Source: Rheinheimera oceanensis
Lineage (GTDB): Bacteria; Pseudomonadota; Gammaproteobacteria; Enterobacterales; Alteromonadaceae
Direction of reading: 5' to 3'
Assembly: GCF_018831085.1 (NCBI RefSeq)
Contig: NZ_JAGPNM010000016.1
Coordinates: 1 to 40,273 of the forward strand
DNA: 40,273 nucleotides
Shown here: piece after piece, positions 35,256-40,273 of the stretch
Layout of the letters: the number at the start of each line of letters is the position of its first letter
Numbering within the stretch: position 1 is the first letter of the stretch
Made by a program: the position numbers and the translations under genes
Notes under the pieces: generated by a model
What the model saw: the letters and a program-made list of their open reading frames with translations, nothing else
What the model was told of the DNA's origin: nothing
Database searches by the model: none

Positions 35256-35883
35256 ACTCACTCACTGTAATAAGTGTCAGGGTCAGCTCTGCCTGCGGAT
35301 ACTCAATAACCTGATAATTCAGCGCAGACCAGTTCAGCAACCAGGGCAATTGTTCCATGCGTTGCAATGCCCTGAACAAATCAGTGTAGCCTCCGGCAAC
35401 TACCAGTGTTGTGCTATGTTGAAATAACATAGCCGGGTCATCCGGTTGCTGCCCTTGTAAGCGCACAGCTTTAGGTGGCGATGTCAGCAGGCTTTTTAGC
35501 TGTACACCTTTACTGCTTTGTAAAATGTTACGCAACAGCGTTACCATTTGCTCTGCACCGATAAAATGGCTGGCACTTTGGCGGATACGTTCATTCAACT
35601 GTTGTTGCTGCTGTTCAAGGTTACTTATACGCTCACGGTAGTCCTGGTTTAAATCAGTGCTGAGCTGGGCCAGCAATACCCCGGCCTGTTGTTGTGCGTC
35701 CTGTAACTGCTGGCTGGCTTTAACCTGCAGTGCCCGGGTCTGTACAGTTTTATGCCACAAGGGTTCCAGTACATAAATTACACTAAGCCACAGCAGTAAT
35801 AATAAGCTGCCGAAGAACAGCAGCGATTTTTCGCGCCGCTGTAGCTGGCTGAAACGATCTGACAGCAGTTGCCACTGGCTCAC
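35233..35883 (-). CDS. mshJ: MSHA biogenesis protein MshJ
   Basis: 216 residues, PilO-like. A membrane helix at ~23-42 is followed by a Gln-rich coiled coil (~52-110) and a C-terminal ferredoxin-like domain (TTLVVAGGYTDLFRALQRM; AELTLTLITVSEYEDFIRL). Starts with GTG overlapping the mshI stop (GTGA). It dimerises with the PilN-like end of MshI to form the inner-membrane alignment complex. Confidence 0.9.
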   Translation of the reverse strand: MSQWQLLSDRFSQLQRREKSLLFFGSLLLLLWLSVIYVLEPLWHKTVQTRALQVKASQQLQDAQQQAGVLLAQLSTDLNQDYRERISNLEQQQQQLNERIRQSASHFIGAEQMVTLLRNILQSSKGVQLKSLLTSPPKAVRLQGQQPDDPAMLFQHSTTLVVAGGYTDLFRALQRMEQLPWLLNWSALNYQVIEYPQAELTLTLITVSEYEDFIRL

Positions 35884-37382
35884 AGCGTTTCTCCTTTTTG
35901 CGCCATCAAAACAAAGCTGACTGCCGTTGTATCCGGCACCTGCAGCATGCTCACCTGGCTAAAGCGCTGGCCTTTAAAATAGCCAAGTTGCTGTAACCCT
36001 TCGAGCCACAACGTAATACTGGCCGGTTGTAACGTAACACCGCTAAAGCTGCTGCTGGCCTGCTGCAGGGTGAAATTGGTTAACCATAACTCGGCCAGAT
36101 CAACCTGCTGTAAATGCTGCAACACCGGGCTATAAAACTGGCTGGCCTGCTGCTGTTGTTCAGCCAGATAATTCAGCAGTTGCTGCTTTTGCGCCACAGC
36201 ATACTCAGCCTGCTGATGCTGTTTTACCAGGGCTTCGTCTGGCTTGCGCTGGGCTAACGCCTGCTGATACAAATTGGTTTGCTGCAGTTGTTGCTGCAAC
36301 TGCAATTCAGTCTCGGCCAGCGCAGCAGCCGCCTGTTGCTGTTGCTGTGACAACAGCAGCCCCCCCAACACGACTACCGCAGTTATTGCAGCGGCACTGC
36401 CAACCAGGCGTTGCAGGCTTAACCGTTCACGCACCGGATACAGCCTTGGCTGATATAAGTTTACCTGTTGTTTAATATGACCGGTTCTGGCAACAGCACT
36501 GGCAGCCGCCAGCGCCGGCCAGTTATGCAGCAAATCGTCCTGATTTACCGCAGCGGCAGGCTGTACCGGATGTAATGGCTCTACGCGGCTAAACCCGCTT
36601 TGGGCAAACAACTCACATACCAGTTCGGTTTGGGCCATCAATACACGGATATCGCGTACCGGCGGTTGTTTTAACTGGCTTTCGAAATAATCCATTGAGC
36701 GCTGTAATTCAAGCAGCAAGCGCTCCAGCGTGCCCTCACGCAACTCTGTTTCTGAATTAAGATGTAAATGGCTGAAACCACGGGTACGGCGGGAGAAATA
36801 CAGCTGACCATCGCGGATGATCTGAATTAACATTTCCTGCTCGGGCTGGTGCACCACCAACATCGTGGCCTGCACAGATACCGGCAAAATATGGCTGAGT
36901 AGCCATTCTTCGGGCTGGATAGAGCTAACACTAAGGCCTGCGGCGTCAACCACTGCGGTTAATTGTTTTAACCAGGCATAGCTGCATACAACTACATTAA
37001 TTTTTGCCTGCTGAGAATTACCAGGCAGGTCAATATAATCCAGCACCATGTCTTCCGGCGCTATGGTAACCAAATCTTTTATCTGCCAGGGCAAAGCCTG
37101 CTGTAATTCATGTTCGGCCAGTGCCGGTTTATCCAGTTGCACCAGTTGGTAATGCTCGGCAGACAGCACCAGATGCAAAGCACTGCCCGCTGGCACCGAC
37201 CGCAATGCCCCCTGCAAGCTATCCTGCCAGTTACCCGCTTTGTAACTGAACGTCTGGCTTTGTTTAAGCTCAGTACCTTGCAATATTACAAGCCGGATGC
37301 TGGCAGTTGCCAGGTGTATTGCAACAACCGTGTCTGAATTGCCCGCTGCCGGGCTAAGCCGCTTTATTATTTTTCTCAGCAT
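35880..37382 (-). CDS. mshI: MSHA biogenesis protein MshI, fused PilM-like and PilN-like parts
   Basis: 500 residues. Residues 1-~300 have the actin-like PilM fold (DTVVAIHLATASIRLVIL; EHELQQALPWQIKDL; VVCSYAWLKQLTAVVDAAGL). A membrane helix at 327-344 leads to a Gln-rich coiled coil and a C-terminal PilN-like domain (TLWLEGLQQLGYFKGQRFSQV). In type IVa pilus systems these are two proteins; here they are one. First gene of the operon. Its ATG lies 14 bases after AAGGAG, unusually far, with a five-codon frame in between (see 37376-37393). Confidence 0.9.
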   Translation of the reverse strand: MLRKIIKRLSPAAGNSDTVVAIHLATASIRLVILQGTELKQSQTFSYKAGNWQDSLQGALRSVPAGSALHLVLSAEHYQLVQLDKPALAEHELQQALPWQIKDLVTIAPEDMVLDYIDLPGNSQQAKINVVVCSYAWLKQLTAVVDAAGLSVSSIQPEEWLLSHILPVSVQATMLVVHQPEQEMLIQIIRDGQLYFSRRTRGFSHLHLNSETELREGTLERLLLELQRSMDYFESQLKQPPVRDIRVLMAQTELVCELFAQSGFSRVEPLHPVQPAAAVNQDDLLHNWPALAAASAVARTGHIKQQVNLYQPRLYPVRERLSLQRLVGSAAAITAVVVLGGLLLSQQQQQAAAALAETELQLQQQLQQTNLYQQALAQRKPDEALVKQHQQAEYAVAQKQQLLNYLAEQQQQASQFYSPVLQHLQQVDLAELWLTNFTLQQASSSFSGVTLQPASITLWLEGLQQLGYFKGQRFSQVSMLQVPDTTAVSFVLMAQKGETL

Positions 37383-37393
37383 AGCGATGCCAT
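37376..37393 (-). promoter_or_regulatory. Five-codon minicistron overlapping the mshI start
   Basis: ATG GCA TCG CTA TGC TGA reads on the minus strand 3 bases after AAGGAG, and its stop overlaps the mshI ATG (TATGCTGA). The ribosome-binding site is closer to this ATG than to that of mshI. Translational coupling is possible; chance is also possible in so short a frame. Confidence 0.3.
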
Positions 37394-37455
37394 GATCTCC
37401 TTATATGCAGCTATACTAGCGGCTATTCCGTTAACTGTCATTATTTCATACTGTT

Positions 37456-38406
37456 ATGCAATCAGCTGAAGTTACCGCTTTACCTGTTCTGGCTTGCTGG
37501 CAACAAATCCATCAGCCGCTGTTACTTCAGCATCAGCTTGAGCTATGGGTTTATCAGCTAAATACTGCTATTCCACAATTGTCTGGCAATAAATGGCTAA
37601 AATTAAAATATCATATTGCCCAGGCACAACAGCTGCAAAAAGCCGGTTTTCTGACCTTCGGCGGCGCCTTTTCTAATCATTTAGCCGCGGTAGCTGCTAT
37701 GTGTCATTTTCATGGCCTGCAAAGTCTGGCTTATGTCCGTGCCGATCAGCTCGACAAACATAATCCTACTCTGGCATTTTGCCTGCAACACGGCATGCAA
37801 ATTCAGTTACTTAACCGTGAACAATATCGTCTGCGTAACGATGCCGACTTTCTGCAGCAATTGCAACAGCAGCATCAGCATTTTCTAATAGTACCTGAAG
37901 GCGGCTCTTCTACAGCAGGTGCCCGCGGAGTGGCCGAGCTGGCGCTGGATTTAACACCTAACGGTGCTGCCAGTCATGTGATTTGTGCTGCCGCCAGCGG
38001 CGGTACTGTAGCAGGTATCATTAATAGCTCAGGCTGCAAGGTGTTGGGGATAGCTGTAGTAAAAGATCCGTCTTTACCAGCACGTATTAGGCAATTGCTG
38101 CACAGCAGTGATAAACAACACTGGTCATTAAACACTGATTTTTGCGGCGCAGGCTACGCCAGGTTTGATGATAACACCATGCAGTTTTGCCGTGAGATGG
38201 CGCAGCAACAACTGTATCTGGAGCCCATTTATACCGGCAAAGCTCTGGCAGGTGTATTTGCCCTGATTAAACAGGGTTATTTCCCCCCCGGCAGCCGTCT
38301 TAGTTTCTTTCATACCGGTGGCCTGCAAGGTTTAGCCGGGTTGCACTACCGTAAACTCATTACTACAGCTGACTTTGCGTTATTATCTGGTTCAGCGGCT
38401 GGCTAA
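37456..38406 (+). CDS. PLP-dependent ACC deaminase / D-cysteine desulfhydrase family enzyme
   Basis: 316 residues, tryptophan-synthase-beta fold (fold type II). The PLP lysine is Lys46 in SGNKWLKLKY, followed by GAFSNHLAA (substrate and cofactor binding), EGGSSTAGARGV (~145) and the phosphate-binding AAASGGTVAG (~175). The C-terminal HTGGLQGLAG segment is typical. The family opens D-cysteine to pyruvate, H2S and ammonia, or 1-aminocyclopropane-1-carboxylate to 2-oxobutyrate; the sequence alone does not decide. D-cysteine desulfhydrase activity seems likelier in this bacterial group. Its 3' end overlaps the convergent csrD gene by 44 bases. No clear ribosome-binding site. It lies between csrD/mshH and mshI, divergent from the pilus operon. 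Confidence 0.85.
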   Translation: MQSAEVTALPVLACWQQIHQPLLLQHQLELWVYQLNTAIPQLSGNKWLKLKYHIAQAQQLQKAGFLTFGGAFSNHLAAVAAMCHFHGLQSLAYVRADQLDKHNPTLAFCLQHGMQIQLLNREQYRLRNDADFLQQLQQQHQHFLIVPEGGSSTAGARGVAELALDLTPNGAASHVICAAASGGTVAGIINSSGCKVLGIAVVKDPSLPARIRQLLHSSDKQHWSLNTDFCGAGYARFDDNTMQFCREMAQQQLYLEPIYTGKALAGVFALIKQGYFPPGSRLSFFHTGGLQGLAGLHYRKLITTADFALLSGSAAG

Positions 38407-39988
38407 AATAAAATCCCTGCCCGCCAGCAATACCCAGTTTTTGCAATACCTGCCATTCAGCTTCAAGCTCAACACCGGTCGCCAATACCCGGATACTCTT
38501 ACCGGCATAGCTGGCTATTAAACCCCGGACAAATAATTGCTGCTCCAGGTGCTGATCGATATTTCGCACCACTGAAGGATGTAGTTTCACCGACTCCAGT
38601 GGCAATTCATCCAGATAAACGGCGTTATCAATCACCAGCCCTACCTGATCAATAATCAGGGCGAAACCCAGAGTATGTAATTTAATTAAATTCTTACGCA
38701 GCTGTTTATAGTGTTTCAGCAGATGATGTTCGCTTATCTCCAGTGCCAGGATATCCGGCTCTAACTGACCGGAAAGTACCATATGATCTAACCACTGCCA
38801 CCATTGCGGCTCAAGTAAAGCCTGAATACTGATATTTACACTACAACGGCTATTCTTGCCCATGTCTGCGGCGCAAAGCTTGGCTGTTTTAATAAGGACA
38901 TGCTGGTCTATCTGGCTTGATAAACCGCAATTATGCGCCATAGGCAAAAATATGGCGGCCGGGATCTGGCCGTTATCACTACTTTGCAGTCTTACCAGCA
39001 CTTCATGCTGGATAATTTCACCATCATGCCAGGAGAAAACCGGCTGAAAACTTAATGCAAAGCGCTGCTCCTGCAAAGCTTTATTAAGTTCAGAGCGCCA
39101 CCAGACAGAACCTTTTGCCTGTGGTTTGTCACTTTGCAAAATAAAACCAAAAGCCGCGTTCGGGCCATGCAACTGCGCCGTTTTCAACGCCATATCTGCT
39201 TCAGACAAAATCTGATACGACGTTTGCTCACGCTGATATTCAGCATAACCAATGTGCAGTACATCCTGCCCGGCACAATCGGCAAAACAACTGGCCCGGC
39301 TTAACAGTACAGCCATCCGATCACCCAGTTTTTCCATTTCTTTACCGTTCAGACCGGCAATTAGCATGACCAAATCCGTATCGGACAAACGCGCAATAAC
39401 AGTATCAGCATAGCTGGCAGCAATACCATTAAGCACATCAACACAACCTTTCAGCCGGCTTACCTGTTTAATACCAGCCCGGCTGATTTCAGGATGTGAC
39501 AACTGAATAATATACACAGCGCCAGACCCCACTTCAGACTGATCGCTGAGATAATGCTGCAACTTGCTTTCAAAAAATACCCGGTTGCCAACGGCCAGCT
39601 CGTGATCAATCAGTCCCTGCACCCTTACCAAATGCCGTACTTCCTGATCCCGCTTCAGCAAATGTGTAACCTGATTAGCCACTTTAGCCAAAGCAGCTGA
39701 AGGTGAATCATCCCGGGATGCTTTAAGCTCCAGTTTGTCTTCCAGCAACATAACAGCCGAGCGTAACTTATCAGCATCAGCCATATAGGTTTTTTGTGCC
39801 TGAATACTAAACCAGAGCGTAAGTGCACCACAGCTAAGCAGTACAATATTAACGCTAATATATAATAAAACAGCGGACGCTATCGGTTGAGCAGCCAGCA
39901 TTAAAGCATTGATAAGCACAGCGCCAGTCAAAAGCGCCGCAAGCTGCATCCAGACAGAAGACGAATGTAATTTAGGTGTGCGGGCCAA
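38363..39988 (-). CDS. csrD: CsrD/MshH homologue, degenerate GGDEF-EAL regulator
   Basis: 541 residues from TTG 39988, chosen because AAGGAG lies 6 bases upstream; another TTG at 39994 directly abuts that site. Two membrane helices (~15-35, ~42-62), a linker, a degenerate GGDEF domain (~120-280, SDTDLVMLI where GGDEF is expected) and a degenerate EAL domain (~300-541, EVLVRL in place of EAL, IIDQVGLVID, TGVELEAEWQVL). E. coli CsrD does not make or break cyclic di-GMP; it exposes the CsrB/C small RNAs to RNase E. The V. cholerae homologue MshH sits at the edge of the MSHA locus, as here. Preceded by a good promoter at 40047-40075. Confidence 0.88.
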   Translation of the reverse strand: MARTPKLHSSSVWMQLAALLTGAVLINALMLAAQPIASAVLLYISVNIVLLSCGALTLWFSIQAQKTYMADADKLRSAVMLLEDKLELKASRDDSPSAALAKVANQVTHLLKRDQEVRHLVRVQGLIDHELAVGNRVFFESKLQHYLSDQSEVGSGAVYIIQLSHPEISRAGIKQVSRLKGCVDVLNGIAASYADTVIARLSDTDLVMLIAGLNGKEMEKLGDRMAVLLSRASCFADCAGQDVLHIGYAEYQREQTSYQILSEADMALKTAQLHGPNAAFGFILQSDKPQAKGSVWWRSELNKALQEQRFALSFQPVFSWHDGEIIQHEVLVRLQSSDNGQIPAAIFLPMAHNCGLSSQIDQHVLIKTAKLCAADMGKNSRCSVNISIQALLEPQWWQWLDHMVLSGQLEPDILALEISEHHLLKHYKQLRKNLIKLHTLGFALIIDQVGLVIDNAVYLDELPLESVKLHPSVVRNIDQHLEQQLFVRGLIASYAGKSIRVLATGVELEAEWQVLQKLGIAGGQGFYFSQPLNQIITQSQL

Positions 39989-40046
39989 GGGCAACTCCTT
40001 TTGAACCTTGTCACAATGCTATAGCTTAGCAGCTGAGTTGCCGATT

Positions 40047-40075
40047 AATATAGAGAAATAATCTTAACAAAGCAA
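40047..40075 (-). promoter_or_regulatory. Sigma70 promoter candidate for csrD
   Basis: On the minus strand TTGCTT and TATATT are spaced by exactly 17 bases, about 60 bases before the TTG start. The -35 abuts the T run of the rrn terminator at 40076-40103, so csrD transcription starts right where rRNA transcription ends. Confidence 0.5.
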
Positions 40076-40103
40076 AAAGCCCGACTCTTTCGAGACGGGC
40101 TTT
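40076..40103 (-). terminator. Second rho-independent terminator of the rrn operon
   Basis: On the minus strand AAAGCCCG pairs with CGGGCTTT around a 12-base loop and is followed by TTGC. It stands beyond the 5S terminator and after the decayed 5S-like tail. Confidence 0.8.
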
Positions 40104-40110
40104 GCTTGAA

Positions 40111-40150
40111 TTGGGAGGCTGCGGGGCTGGCCATCCAGCGGTGAACTAGC
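40111..40150 (-). pseudogene. 5S rRNA tail-like remnant
   Basis: Minus-strand TAGTTCACCGC and GCCTCCCAA match the end of the 5S gene (TAGTTCACCGCCAGGCTCCCAA at 40198-40219), but about 17 unrelated bases separate the two parts. Each tail is followed by its own terminator, which suggests a former second 5S copy now mostly lost. The match is short, so this is tentative. Confidence 0.35.
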
Positions 40151-40161
40151 GCAGTATCAAT

Positions 40162-40188
40162 AAAAAACCCTTCGCTTTCACGAAGGGT
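40162..40188 (-). terminator. Rho-independent terminator after 5S rRNA
   Basis: On the minus strand ACCCTTCG-TGAAAG-CGAAGGGT is followed by TTTTTA. It begins about 15 bases after the 5S 3' end. Confidence 0.9.
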
Positions 40189-40202
40189 CTGTTTATTTGG
40201 GA

Positions 40203-40273
40203 GCCTGGCGGTGAACTACTCTCGCATGGCGAATGCCACACTACCATCGTCGCAGCTGCGTTTCACTTCTGAG
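40203..40273 (-). rRNA. rrf: 5S ribosomal RNA, 3' part, cut by the window edge
   Basis: The minus-strand sequence starting CTCAGAAGTGAAACGCAGC, continuing CGATGGTAGTGTGGC and CGAGAGTAGTTCACC and ending CGCCAGGC, is the conserved 3' two-thirds of gammaproteobacterial 5S rRNA. The rest, and presumably the 23S and 16S genes, lie to the right of the window. Confidence 0.95.

Noticed and set aside
40121..40141. GCTGG-CCAT-CCAGC hairpin as a third TCC-loop element
   Set aside because: It lacks the shared linker and outer arms, its TCC falls at the loop-stem edge, and it lies inside the 5S-like remnant.

Overview
This window comes from a gammaproteobacterial chromosome, most likely an Alteromonadales or Chromatiaceae-type marine or freshwater bacterium (Rheinheimera, Alishewanella or Arsukibacterium-like). 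That placement is an inference from protein character and gene order: the E. coli-like run mreB-mreC-mreD-yhdE-rng-yhdP-tldD, next to a complete mannose-sensitive hemagglutinin (MSHA) type IV pilus locus of the Vibrio/Shewanella kind.

Layout. (1) 1-2048 is accessory DNA beside the 3' end of a tRNA-Arg(CCG) gene. It looks like a fragment of an integron cassette array without an integrase (a CALIN-like array). It is read on the minus strand and holds attC-like sites, one intact orphan gene, one gene split between two frames, and two copies of a ~156-bp inverted-repeat element that may carry an outward promoter. (2) 2290-6558 holds an orphan CHASE/PAS sensor kinase and an M3-family lipoprotein peptidase. 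(3) 6806-20732 is core genome: pmbA with divergent yjgA/darP, ilvE, and the minus-strand block mreB-mreC-mreD-yhdE-rng-yhdP-nit-like-tldD (cell shape, RNA processing, envelope lipid homeostasis, peptide maturation). Two intergenic spaces here carry multi-hairpin repeats whose stems differ but whose loops all contain TCC. (4) 20951-37382 is the MSHA operon on the minus strand, in the order mshI-J-K-L-M-N-E-G-B-A-C-D-O-P-Q, with most junctions overlapping or only a few bases apart and no mshF. (5) 37456-39988 has a PLP-dependent ACC deaminase/D-cysteine desulfhydrase-like gene convergent with, and overlapping, a csrD/mshH homologue with degenerate GGDEF and EAL domains. (6) The right edge is the 3' end of a 5S rRNA gene (rrn operon on the minus strand) with two terminators and a decayed 5S-like tail.

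How the genes work together. mshI/J/K/M/N form the inner-membrane and periplasmic platform, mshL the outer-membrane secretin, and mshE/mshG the extension motor. mshA is the major pilin; mshB/C/D/O/P are minor pilins and mshQ a large surface protein. MshE keeps the N-terminal repeat motif that binds cyclic di-GMP. The neighbouring CsrD/MshH homologue probably links the locus to Csr small-RNA turnover.

No clearly new system dominates the window. The most unusual parts are the cassette region with its duplicated promoter-like inverted repeat, and the variable-stem/TCC-loop hairpin elements.
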